Below are positions 32,793-43,680 of a stretch of DNA of 64,000 nucleotides, piece by piece; positions within the stretch are counted from its first letter, which is position 1, and each line of letters opens with the position of its first letter. Made by a program: the position numbers and the translations under genes. This DNA is from Halicephalobus mephisto (lineage: Eukaryota > Nematoda > Chromadorea > Rhabditida > Panagrolaimidae). The notes under the pieces were generated by a model. That model saw only the letters and a program-made list of their open reading frames with translations. It was not told the origin of the DNA and searched no databases. The stretch lies in assembly GCA_009193035.1 (NCBI GenBank), contig SWDT01000124.1, positions 1 to 64,000 of the forward strand, read 5' to 3'.

Positions 32793-35750
32793 TCAACAAA
32801 AACAAACTTTTCCTGCTACTTCCCATTTCCCTTTTCCCGTTTTTTTCCAGATTAAAGATATCATTGATCTCGACTTGATCAACGTCTTGATGAACTTATT
32901 CAACGTCAAATTCAGACTTGACATAGTTCTGATTGTTGTTGTGTCCAAATACGGTAACAGCAGTCTCAGAACATGAGGTTCTCGGAAATCTCCAAACACC
33001 GAAGGTTCTTTTTTGTCTCCAGAAATCGGTCCTCTTTCAGAAGTATTTTTATTTTCAGAAATTTCTTCGTCTTCAGAATTTTCTTTTACTTCAGAAACCT
33101 TCCCTTCAGAATTTCCTTCTGCTCCAGAAATTATTACTTTTTCAGAAGCACTTTTACCTCCAAAAACTTTCTTTTCTTCGGAATTTTTTTCACCTCCAGA
33201 AACCCTTCCTCTTTTAGAATCTTCTTCTTCTACTTCAGAATAACTTGGTTCAAATAAAAACTGCTGCATTTGGTGATCGAATCTTATTCTTCCTCCAATT
33301 CTCGGAACTAGTTGATTGATGAAAAAATCACATCCTTCTGGAGCTGCAGGACATCTTTTAACAATATTACCGTCTACTTGTTGAAGAACAACATTGTGAT
33401 AATCCATATGAGCTTTAATTTCGTCTCTTCTCATGGTTTCTGTACAGGTGAAAGTGTGCATTTCCCTCGTCCATCTGTATTGGAATGCTTTTCTGTGAAA
33501 ATCCGGCATTCTGGCTTCTGATATTTTCATGAATAAATTTCTTTTTTGATAAAATTTAGGCACAACTAATTCTAAAATTTCGTCTGAATTTTTTTTAATT
33601 TCTTGATTTCCTTCTTTTTTGCCTAAGGCTGATCCGGAGAGATTTCCTAAAACGTGCAAATGCTGCATTCCTGGCTCCAGTTTACAAATATAACAATCAG
33701 CAAATGGTTGTTTTGTTTTAATTCGTTTTTGTTCATCTTGAAAAATTTCTTCATCACTAGAATCATCTTCGTTAAATTTGTCGATTTCGTCATAGAACCT
33801 CAGAGGAAGGACCGGATTAGCCGGAGTACAGGCCGTTCTTTGTCTAACACGGGTTTTCCTTCCAGTACGGTAAGATTTCATTATTTCTTTCTAAAATACC
33901 ATTATTATTAAATTTCGACAAAAATCTTTAAAATAAATTTTAAGAAAATATTTAAAATAAATTTTTTTAAAATATTTAAAATAAACTTTTTAAATAAAAA
34001 AATATTTAAAATAAATTTCTTTAAAAATATTTAAAATAAATCTTTAAAAAAATTTCTTAAAAAATATTTTTAAAAATCTTTAAAATAAGTTTTTTTTAAA
34101 TATTTAAAATAAATTTTTTAAATAAAAAATGTTTGAATTATATAATTCATATTTAATTTTTGTTAAATTTTCTTCTAAAACGATAGAAATAAATAAATGG
34201 AAGAAATTTCATATATGAAAAAACTTAAAAAACAGGAAATTGGCTTAAATATTTGGCGAACTTTAAGTAATTTTATAATTTTGTTTTGAAATTGATATTT
34301 TCCGTAATTAAATGTAGATTTTCCGCTGATTACAGTTATCTAATTCATTTTTCAAAAAAGTTACTTTAAAAAATTCGTTTATTTTTTCGAAAATTTACTT
34401 TAAAATCCTGTTTTCAGTTTTAATTTAATCAATTTCTGTATTTTTGCAAATGTATTATTTAAATTAATTAGTTGTTTAACTTTTCAAAAAAGTCACTAAA
34501 AACGAAAATTTTAAAATTATTTTTTTCCAAAAAAATCTAAAATTGAATTAAAAATTTCAAATTTTGAAAAAATACAAATTTGATATATGACTGATTTTCG
34601 AAAATTTTCAAACATTTTTTTCGTAAACTTAAGCCTACCTGATCCATCAAAGCTGCAAAAACGTCCAATTCTCCTTCTTCGATTTGCTTGAGTTCTCCTG
34701 GAAGCATTTGACTCCTGAATCCACGAGCAACTTGCTTCATTCTCCTTTTGGCTTGTTTCCCGACGGCTTCTCTGTTCCATTGGAGGTTACAAACGACCAG
34801 GGACGCTCCACAAGTGGCCAAATGGGAACCTAGGTGATCTCGTCGCATTATCTCCGGACAGCCATAGGAAGCGTTCAAACAAGGACACATGGCCTAAAAA
34901 TTAATATTTTATATAACACTTTAAATTCTTCATAAATGAACATCCCAGAACGCTTATAGTAAATTTTTCAGATCTTTTATAAACGAAAATTTCAGAATTT
35001 ATAACTTTTAGGATTCTTTATATGTGAATATTCTGAAACCTCATAAGTGAAATTTCTTAGACTTTTTATAAATGAATATACTGGATCTTTTGTAAACAAA
35101 TTTTGTAAATTCTTCATAAATGAACATCCCAGAACCTGGTATAAATGAACTCTATTAACTCTTCTGTAAGTAAATCCCCTTATATCCCCTATGGAAATTA
35201 TGACATTTTTTTTGATTTCGTAGGATTTACCTCATATCTTTCGTTATATTATTTTTTGCAATTGGATTGACTTAGCTTATCTATTAAGTAAGAAAAACAT
35301 TGATTTTTTTAATTTCGAAATCAACGCGAGTCGAAGAGGAGCGACCGCTGTGGAGTCTCCATGAAAAACATTTTTCTGATTTTTTGAATATTTAAATGAA
35401 ATAAATAACAAAATTATTAAATTTTTGTTAACTATTTGTCTATTTTTGAGTTTTTAATGAAAATTTAAAAATAAAACTTGCCCTGGGGCAGATTTCCTGG
35501 TGATCTGCGGTTTTGCACTCGTGAAATCTCGCCCAGCAACCGTCGCATTTCCTCATTTTGCAATTTTGGTCTTGACAGTCGAGATCGAAACAGAAAACAC
35601 AGTGTTCGTGATCGGGCCATCCAGATCGGACTTCGTCGGCACTCAATGGACTCAAAGTTTCATTCGTCCAATCGTCATCATCGTAATTGAAATACTGTAA
35701 AAATATATTTATTGTTCATTATATGGGAAATTTAAACTTACATTATTCAT
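32793..35750 (-). CDS. FBXO30/FBXO40-like protein: TRAF-type zinc finger plus C-terminal F-box
   Basis: Four exons (35742-35750, 35482-35694, 34639-34893, 32793-33890 on the minus strand) give about 524 residues. Members act as substrate receptors of SCF ubiquitin ligases. The N-terminal Cys/His region matches the FBXO30/40 zinc fingers: HEHCVFCF...C, then CDGCWARFHECKTADHQEIC, CPCLNASYGC and HLGSHLATCGASLVVCNLQW. The middle is low-complexity Ser/Glu/Lys-rich. The C-terminus has the F-box (EPHVLRLLLPYLD) and the family's closing segment (MISLIWKK...KWEVAGKVCF). Exon 1 codes only Met-Asn-Asn. The exon 2 donor reads AGG|GCAAGT, so intron 2 is a GC-AG intron; no GT donor keeps the frame here. 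It is divergent from LAS1, with about 785 bp between starts. Confidence 0.82.
33891..34638. other. AT-rich intron 3 of the FBXO30/40-like gene
   Basis: About 750 bp of intron dominated by TTTAAAATAAATTTTTTAAA-type repeats (33900-34130) and poly-A/T tracts. No other feature is seen. Confidence 0.6.
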
Positions 35751-36536
35751 AAAAACAAAAAGTTAACGAGTTCAACGAGGATAAAGGACAATCGATTTGA
35801 AGCAAGTTGAACACTCGACCAGTTGCTTCGACTCGCATTGGTTCACGTGAGCGCGCACATGGCGTTCTGTTTTCTGTTGCCAACATGAACTTGCTCTTTT
35901 TTATTTTTTTTATTTTTAAATTTCCGAAATTTTCGTTTTTTTATTTCTTGTTTTTTTCCATATTTCATTGTGATTTTTTAATTCTCAGTATATTTGATAC
36001 ATTCTAATAGTCTTTTCTTTAAAAAAAGGATAATCCAGATTTTTGGCGTTCTGTTTTCTGTTGCCAACATGAACTTGCTCTTTTTATTTTTTTTTATTTT
36101 CGAAATTTTCGTTTTTTATTTCTTATTTTTTCTATATTTCAATTTGATTTCTTAATTCACAATATATTTATTGGATTATAGTGTTTTCTTTCCTGAAAGC
36201 ATAATATTTAAGATTTTTTCGGTATTTTATTCCTTATTGCCAACATGAATTTTTTTTATATTCAACTTTTTAGGAATTTTTTGAATTTCCCTATATTTGA
36301 TCGTGATTATACTAATTCCAAGTATATTTACCAGATTGTGTTTTCTGCCCCAAAAGAACAATATCCTAAATTTTCTGGCGTTTTGTTCCTTGTTGCCAAT
36401 GTAAATTTTCCAATTTTTAATTTTTGGGTTTTCTGATATTTCGTTGTTGTCATGTTAATCCTCGACGTATTTTCCAGGTTATGATATATTCTTTCCTGCC
36501 GGAACAATATTCAAGGTTTCACTGCGACTTTTAACA
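35751..36536. promoter_or_regulatory. Divergent promoter region with tandem repeat (FBXO30/40-like and LAS1)
   Basis: The first 100 bp is GC-richer and includes CACGTGAGCGCGCACATGG. From about 35868 to 36460 there are about four copies of a 150-185 bp unit marked by TTCTGTTGCCAACATGAAC (35873, 36057), TATTGCCAACATGAATTT (36232) and a decayed copy near 36386. Each copy brings an ATG upstream of the LAS1 start. Confidence 0.55.
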
Positions 36537-39500
36537 ATGCCAGCGGTCACTGTTCCCTTCACCACGTGAGTTTAGGTTATATTAAATTTGTTTTATTTTC
36601 GTGTTTTCCAGAAGAGAATGGATTGCTGTTCAAAATTGCTTCAGAGCAAATCCTAAAGAACTCAAACATGCCACTGATATCCTCACTATGTGGCGAGCAA
36701 GGACGGGAGCCGAGACATATTTGATTTTCCAAATTACGGAACACTTGTTGACTCTTGATAGACTCAATATGGTAACGGACAGAAGAGATGATCTTCAGAT
36801 GAAAACTCTAATCAATAATTACTGTACTGTTATTGTGAGGTTTGTTTTCCATAGTAACTTTATCTTCTCAACGTTAGTAAGCTAATCAAAACTGGAATTA
36901 ATACAAAAACGGGCAAATTCATTGAAGCTGGTGAGCTTAGCAAACCCGCTGCAGCGAGGGCATCTTCACCATTACAGTAAGCTTCAGAATCGCAAGTACA
37001 TCTGATGATCATTTTACTTCCGAAAGTGCTTTGCTTACACTGGGTTTCTTCATACTCGTCACTGCAGCTCTTGTGAACAGTTCGCCGTTCTGAAAATTCA
37101 AATTTTATTACGAAATTCGAGTTTTTTGGTTTCGAAATTTCAAATTTTAAAGAAAATTCCGAAATTTTCAATTACCGTTGTCGAGGTTGGCAGTTTCCAT
37201 TTTTACACAAGTGACGCCATGGCATTCCCCTACATTGCAAGTACTGTCGTCAGCTCGACAGTCATAACAGGCTATAGAGGAAACTTGGCCAAACAATTGA
37301 GCTGTTAGTGTCAGTAAAACCGCAAAAATGAACTGCTTCATTTGGTTTTTAATACCCGGATACCTGGATTATTATTCCATTTTATAGAAATTTTGGATCA
37401 AATTCTTAATCTCCTGAAAATATAATTTTAAAGAAAATTTAAAAAAAATGTTTTTTAAACAAGATGGAATGTCTACCAAAGAATATATGTTATCTGGTTT
37501 GGGATCTATCTAGTGGTACTCTTTGGGATTAAAAATGGGCAGATTGACCGAAACTAGAGACAATAGCAGTCCGGGTACATTGTTAATGCACTGGAAAAGC
37601 ATTAAACGCATTTTTTGAAAGACAAGCCGAAAAAATTTTTTATGAAGCTTCAAAAAATCGAGCATGGAATAAGTCATTTTGACTGACTGGAGGAGGAGGA
37701 GGATGAAATGCTTTAGGGTTTCATTTTTGGCGTGAAAAAGAAACTAGAGAAGAGCACTTGAACAACTATCCCTTGTTCAAGAAAACAAGGAAGATGAGAA
37801 TTTTGAAACCTCTCTAGAAGCTTAGTTTTGGTCTAGAAAAATTTTTTTCTCTCCAAAAGTTGGAATTCTAATTCCGGTATGCCATGCTCTCGAAAACTTG
37901 CTTATGTAGTTAGTACCCGACGCCTTTTGGTTAAAAAGGCAGATGCATCTTTCGGCATTGAAAAACGTTTTTGAGTTAGAACAAGATGATGAAGTTGCAG
38001 AGCCTTCTTTTCCACTCTTGTTAGGAGTTCATAATAATTTGATTGGTCGGGGGCAAGTGGAATACGGAAAGGGAGTCAGTTAAAAAGAAGCAAAGTTAGG
38101 TTTTCAGGAGCAGCTAACAATTTGAAAATAGGGCCAATTTGGATATTTTTTAAGAATTTTTAGAAAGGAAATGCGCATAAAATTGTATTAAAGGGAAATT
38201 TATGAAATATAGAAAAGTATGTTTTTGACAGATGACATATGGTGAAATTTTAGAGTTATTAATTACATCAATGAAATTTGTCAAACAGAATCTGGAACAT
38301 CGTCAATTGCTGGAGCTGTTGGAAGAATGGGAATTCCTAATTGGATTGTGGATATCAGACATAGTGCTACTCATAAGTTAATGCCTAAATTGTCAATGCT
38401 TCAAAAAGCAGCAAAGTACTTGAAAGAATGGATATGGGTGAGATTTGGATTTAGTTTTAAATTTAAATATGATTTTTGTAGGATAATTATTGGAGTAAAT
38501 CAATTCAAGAAGCAATGAGATGGGCAACACCGAATACTGTTATAGAAGAACAAAAAAACAAAAAATTAATGGAAAAAAAGAAAAGTGATGGATATGAATT
38601 GATTACAGAATATGTCAAATGGAGAAATGAAGATCCTACTTATATTCCGAAAGATAAAAAAGAATGGGAATGTGAACCGTTGAATATGATTACGGAATTT
38701 TTGAAAAAAGAACCAGAGTGAGTTTTTGGTTTTACAGTATGGTGTGTGATTTTAGAATTGTTGGTTATGATTTTTTGGGATTTTATAACTTTTAAAAGAG
38801 GGAATTTAGAGATATTTTAGATAGTTTAAATTACTGAGTGCATTTTAAAGGCTTTGGGAATATGCAATATTTTTGTATTACTGTATAGTAAAGCGAGTTA
38901 CAACCAGTAGTTTTGAAATTTTGGTCATACTGTACTTTATTAAAGTGTTTTTGAAATATGGGAATGGGCGTGTAATTTGAGTTAGGTGTGGTTTTGATTT
39001 ATATTTGGTATTGGTTTTTTGAGGATTTAGATATAGTGTTATTTGGTTTTGGAATTTTTAATTGTTGTTTATTTTATAGATACTGTAATTTCTGAAGTAG
39101 GAGGTTTGGGTTATTGTAATTTGAAATATGGAATGTATTGTTTTTATTTCAAGATATGGGGTACTTTTATTACTGTTTAGTGAATTAGGACTGAAAAATT
39201 TAAAGTTATAGATCGTTGGGATTAAAGAAATAATTTTAGGGTTATTAATGCTTTGTTGGCTTCGGATATTTTGCTTTTGACTGAAGAGAAGATGATTCAA
39301 TATCAATTTTCAATGGATTTGTCGAGTAATATTTGGGATGTTCCTCAGGCCTATCAACTTTATTGGTCTCCGTTGATTATTATTATTCATCGTAATCATT
39401 TGTTACTTTCGCTTTTGAAGGAAACGATTGAATTTATGTTGACAGATAATGTGACTCCACATGAAAGAAGACAATTAGCTGGATGGGTGAATCTTTATTT

Positions 39501-39960
39501 GGAAGTTTTGTTAGGTGGTACAGGTAGTGCATTTACTGATGCTAATAGACATGAATGGAGACCGGTAGTGAAACTGATTATTTCTAAAATTGAATTTTTT
39601 AAAAAAGAAACTGCTCTTCAAGTTATTAGAGAATCAAGGATATTTGATGAACAAAAAGTAAAAAAATTAGAGTATATCATTGGATTGAAAATTGGAAATA
39701 GTTCTTTTGGAAAATCGTCGTCTGTGGTTGAGAATGTTCCGTCTCCAGTGTCTTCTGAAGGTCGAAGTAATAGTGTGAATGATATCTGTAAGTTTGATGT
39801 GTTTTTGGTTGTTAACAGAATATTGTATTTAGCAGTACCTAAATTTGCTGACATCAGTGATGGAACTGAATTTGGGATCTCGGATATTGACTTTACCAAT
39901 GTTCCACTTGGATTGATGCCGAATCAATCTTGTGAATCTCTCTATTTGATTATTGAATGA
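36537..39960 (+). CDS. LAS1 pre-rRNA endonuclease (LAS1L homologue)
   Basis: Five exons (36537-36565, 36612-36839, 38254-38437, 38482-38717, 39240-39960) splice in phase to 465 residues. Las1 is the HEPN nuclease that cuts ITS2 during 60S ribosome maturation, working with the Grc3/NOL9 kinase. The N-terminal part has REWIAVQNCF and WRARTGAETYLIFQITEHLL. The hallmark GIPNWIVDIRHSATHKLMPK holds the HEPN catalytic R-H...H motif (RHSATH), followed by the YW of the next helix. The C-terminus ends near VPLGLMPNQ, a Las1-like terminal element. Intron 2 (about 1.4 kb) contains a Ly6-type gene on the opposite strand. A GT...AG-bounded 31-nt stretch inside exon 5 is not a multiple of three, and the unspliced frame fits Las1, so it is read through. 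Confidence 0.88.
36860..37341 (-). CDS. Ly6/uPAR-type GPI-anchored small protein, nested in LAS1 intron 2
   Basis: Two exons (37176-37341 and 36860-37089 on the minus strand) give 131 residues. There is a signal peptide (MKQFIFAVLLTLTAQLF), then a three-finger domain opening with ACYDCRADDSTC and closing with CTCDSEAYCNG, the Ly6 CxC...CN ending. A hydrophobic C-terminal tail (LPVFVLIPVLISLLTL) follows a small-residue stretch and fits a GPI-anchor signal. Ten cysteines are spaced as in the family. Such proteins act at the cell surface, often on channels or receptors; the target is unknown. The stop codon lies only about 20 bp from the end of LAS1 exon 2, and the whole gene sits in a LAS1 intron on the opposite strand. 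Confidence 0.82.
37440..38130. other. Unexplained complex-sequence block in LAS1 intron 2
   Basis: About 650 bp with balanced base composition unlike the neighbouring AT-rich repeats (for example TGACTGACTGGAGGAGGAGG near 37680 and TTGGTCGGGGGCAAGTGGAA near 38044). All six frames contain stops. It could be a decayed gene or transposon remnant, or regulatory DNA for the nested Ly6 gene, whose 5' end faces it. Confidence 0.35.
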
Positions 39961-40095
39961 AAGAATTTTGGATTTTTGTTGATTTTTAATGAAATTTATT
40001 ATTAATTTTTAATTTGAATTAGTTGGTCTGAAACCATGTAAATATTTTTGAAGTTTTAAATTTAATTATTTTTAAAATTTTTGCTTTTAAGAGCG

Positions 40096-41885
40096 ATGAC
40101 GGAACTTCCAGATGAGCAGTCTAAAAATAAAAATTCGAACGTTTTTGATTTGAAACAAATTGCAGATCATCTTCAAACTGTAGGTTTAATTTTTTGATTA
40201 TACAGTAGAACTTGGATATAAGATACCCCCGTTATAACGTATCTAGGGTTATAGCACACGGTGTGAGTAAGTTTGGTTAATCTGCCTTCAAATTGACCCC
40301 CCTCTATAATATATCCTTTCTTATAATATACGCTTTCCCCGGTCCCAAGGGGGTATCTTATATCCGAATTTGATTATGATTTATGTTCAAGGGATTACTG
40401 TAATTGTGTGGTTTTTAATTTTCAGAAAGATCCGAACGAAACTATCCTTTTTCAAGCTCCTGATGGAACGGCTAGGTTATTCGTTAACAGTGATGAACTT
40501 CCGAATTACTATTCGGACGGGAAGAGCTTTGAAGATTTGGGAATTGAAAATGCTAAGAAAATTGGTTTTGAATTGATGTTTAGACTCCATAGGGATAGTG
40601 TTATGGTAGGTGTTTGAAAACTTGAGGAAATAATGGAAGTTATAGGCAATTTCCCGTGTTGGAGAAACTTTGGCTCCTGCTGTTCCTGTAGTTACTTATC
40701 ATGGTCATGTTTGGTGGTTTTGGACTTATGAATTAGGCGTGAAAGATGTTGATGGTGGTAATTTGTTTGAATGATAATAATATTGAAAATGATTTGTTTA
40801 ATTATTTAGTTTTGAAAGCAGTATTTACTTTGAAATCAGTGGGACCTTCGATGAATCCAAAACGTGAATGTCCACGTGGTTCTATGGGGGAGAATATTCC
40901 AGAAAATCAGAAAATTCCGAAATTGCAGAATCCTAAAGTGAAAATTGGAGAAATGAATTTTCTTCTTAGTGTTTTGGATAATTCAGAAGAAAAGTATGTT
41001 TCGGATGATTTTGTGGTGTTAGAAAATTTAAAAAAAATGTTTTTTGAAAATGATCCATTTTTGACGATGAATGTTATATTTGAAATTGATGCGGAATATT
41101 TTAATATTGAATATCAAACAATATTGGATATTTATGAAAACTCAATTGAGAAAATTATACCAAATAGTGTAAATGAAATGCTTGAAATAGTTCTTAGAGG
41201 TGAACGTGCTCCTGGAGCGGATTATATATTGATATTTGGAAATGATGAATCAAAAAAATTTTTTATTCATAGATCTGCAATTATTTCAAATTGTCCGATT
41301 TTAGGTAAAATTATTTTAAACAAAATTAATTCACAAAATAATCAAATAATTGTATCATTGTCAGAAGATAGAATTATTTTTCCATATTTAAAATTGGATG
41401 ATGCGGAATTTTTTTTAACATATTTTTACACTGGAAGGATTACTGTACCACATTTTGGAGCGTTTGCAAGAATTGGAAGAGTTTTTTGTATGATTTCAAT
41501 ACGTGAAAAAATTAATTATCTTTTTTATAAATGGCAAAAATTGATTATAGAAAATTTATTAAAAGTTAAAAATGTAAGTTTTGATATTTTTGGTATTTTT
41601 AAAAGAAATTTTTAGATTGGAAATTCGGAAGAAATTGTAAATGAATCAATAAAAGCTCTAATTGGGATTTATAGTGCTCCGTATGGTGCTTTACCTGTGG
41701 CTAAACGTGTAAGTGTGTCTCTTTTGGCAGATCAGATGTCGATTTATGAATCGAAAAAAATTAATTTAATTGAAAAAATAAGGAAAAATAAGGAATTTGA
41801 AATGTATAATTTGGAGAAATTTCTTCCATGTGTTTTTAGAATGAAATCGTTGATTGCTGCTGTCAAAAAAGAAGGGATTTTGTGA
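40096..41885 (+). CDS. BTB/POZ-like domain protein downstream of LAS1
   Basis: Five exons (40096-40179, 40426-40605, 40646-40757, 40810-41573, 41616-41885) splice in phase to 469 residues. Introns of 40, 52 and 42 nt are short. The 52-nt one (40758-40809) is needed to keep the frame. The N-terminal third has QAPDGTARLFVNSDELPNYY and a hydrophobic AVPVVTYHGHVWWFWTYELG. The middle has a BTB-like core: ADYILIFGNDESKKFFIHRS, SNCPILGKIIL and FFLTYFYTGRI. BTB domains dimerise and often recruit Cul3 ligases; which applies here is unknown. The ATG lies 135 bp after the LAS1 stop, with a TTTTAAG acceptor 4 nt before it, suggesting operon-style SL2 splicing. The domain call is moderate and no orthologue was identified. 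Confidence 0.65.
40214..40365. mobile_element. Short MITE with 17-bp perfect terminal inverted repeats
   Basis: GGATATAAGATACCCCC at 40214-40230 and its exact reverse complement at 40349-40365 bound a 152 bp element with further imperfect internal symmetry (CTATAATATATCC and TATAATATACG near the middle). It lies in intron 1 of the BTB-like gene. No coding capacity. Confidence 0.7.
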
Positions 41886-42839
41886 TTGATTTGTATTGGA
41901 TTAAATGGTAGTAATTTTGGAAGGATTTCGGTTGTATGATAGGTGCTCCCTTAGGATTTATGACTGATTTTTAAAAGGTTTGATTTTATCCTTTTAGAGA
42001 GTGTTTTGATTACTTTATATTTTTAGAATAATTTAGTTACCAAAAGCTAATCTAAAAAGTAAAAAATATATATTGTAAGGTATTTGATCCCTCAGAAAAT
42101 TAATGAATAACTGTCGCAAAACTGGACTTTTTTGTTTTCAGAGTAGTGTTTTTGATTATTTTGTCTTTTTAGAGTAATTTAGTTACCAAAAGCTAATTTA
42201 AAAAGTAAAAATATATATTGTAAGGTATTTGATCTCTTGTAAAAGTTATTTACTGATTTTGTAAATCTAATTCAAAATTTTCAAAATAATATTTTTGATT
42301 ATTTTGTCTTTTTAGAGTAATTTAGTTACCAAAAGCTAATCTAAAAAGTAAAAAATATATATTGTAAGGTATTTGATCCCTCAGAAAATTAATGAATAAC
42401 TGTCACAAGACTGGACTTTTTTGTTTTCAGAGTAGTGTTTTTGGTTACTTGGTTGCTATGTTAAGTTAATTTAGTTACTAAGAAAACCAATATAAAAAAG
42501 GAAAAAATATACTGTAAGATGTTTGATTTCTTGTGGCAATTTTTATTTTTTTAATGGGAAAATTTTTTGTTTTTTTAAAATTAGTATTTTTGGTAATTGA
42601 ATTAATCTATTTTTTCGATTAAATAATTGAAAAAAATTAGTTTAAAAAATAAATTCAAAAATGACATATCCTAAGGGAGTAATGTTAGACAACTGTTAAT
42701 TTTTTAAAATTTTATTTTAATTATTTTTGTCGATGATGAAAATGAAATATGTTTTGAATTTTACTCGTATTTTATTTGGTTTTTTTTATTTTAAATAACC
42801 CGTGATTTTTGTACTTCGTTGAAAATTGAATTTTGATGT
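41886..42839. repeat. Tandem repeat downstream of the BTB-like gene
   Basis: 42000-42480 contains three to four units of about 130-150 bp with GTAATTTAGTTACCAAAAGC, TAATCTAAAAAGTAAAAAATA and TAAGGTATTTGATCCCTCAG. The last part, 42540-42840, is AT-rich with no feature. The repeat is related, in inverse orientation, to that at 20.96-21.48 kb. Confidence 0.65.
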
Positions 42840-43680
42840 TTAAGGACTTGGAGGACCTTGCAGAAATTCGTCTGTTATGATTACGGTAGAACGGGTACTG
42901 TAGGTGTCGAATTGAGCATCGACTGTGGAAATGTTCATTTTATTGTTTTTTTCGGATGAAGTTACAGTCTGAAAGTATTTAATTTTAATATTTTAATAAA
43001 TTTTAAAAGTTAGAAATGGATTCAGAAAACATCGAAATTTAAAAATTTTTAGAAAATTCAAAAAAAATAAAAATATTTTTTTAGAAATTAAAAAATTTTT
43101 TTTTTGAATTTAAAAAAAATTTTTTTTTGAATTTTAAAAAACTTACACTTCGTTTTCTGAGCATGATTCTGAAACAAGCACATTTGAAATATAAAAATAT
43201 CACATGTAGAATGAGTAACAAATTGAATCCGGTGATGATCAAAACTGAAGTCAATTTTCCGTCGAGATAAATGGAATACGTGATGATGGACTTCATCACG
43301 AGTGTGACTAAGCCGACCGAAACTAGGCAACAAAGGAGTAAGTACGGTAACTGGAGGTACGGTGTTCCTGTTTTCAGAGATCCCAAAGCCACTAAAGCGG
43401 ACAACAACCAGACGGATTGAGCAATCAGAAGTGGAAATAAAATACGGTAATCGATTATGGAAGTTATAAAAGTATTAATTTCGCTGTATTTGAGTTCGCC
43501 TCCGACGAAATTCGTTATTGTGAAGATTAATGAATGGGAAAGAAGCAAAATGTCGAAAGCGATCAAGGATATAAAAGTCGACTGGACAGAGAAAACTCCA
43601 CAACAGAGCACATTGTGGCTTGGCCAACAGGGTCGAGAATCCGGGGATGAAGGGAGGTCTTCCGTCTCGTTCTGGCCCAT
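42840..43680 (-). CDS. Four-span membrane protein, LAPTM-like
   Basis: Two exons (43147-43680 and 42840-42968 on the minus strand) give 220 residues. After a short polar N-terminus and a cysteine cluster (RPCWPSHNVLCCGVF) there are four hydrophobic spans: near residues 30-55, 75-100, 105-130 and 145-170. A further cysteine pair (FKCACFRIM) follows the last one. The cytosolic tail is polar and ends QGPPSP. Topology, length and juxtamembrane cysteines resemble lysosomal-associated LAPTM4-type proteins, which sort lipids and transporters in endolysosomes. I see no clear lysosomal PY or tyrosine motif. A TTTTAG acceptor lies 3 nt before the ATG, consistent with trans-splicing. The family is an inference; that it is a multi-span membrane protein is clear. 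Confidence 0.7.

Noticed and set aside
33013..33257. Three plus-strand Phe/Ser-rich frames
   Set aside because: Shadows of the low-complexity Ser/Glu/Lys region of the FBXO30/40-like protein on the other strand.
39788..39818. 31-nt GT...AG stretch in LAS1 exon 5 as an intron
   Set aside because: Too short for a nematode intron and not a multiple of three; the unspliced frame continues into a Las1-like C-terminus.
40746..40809. Alternative ATG start of the BTB-like gene at 40746
   Set aside because: A 52-nt intron at 40758-40809 joins the upstream exons in frame, so the long downstream ORF does not begin there.
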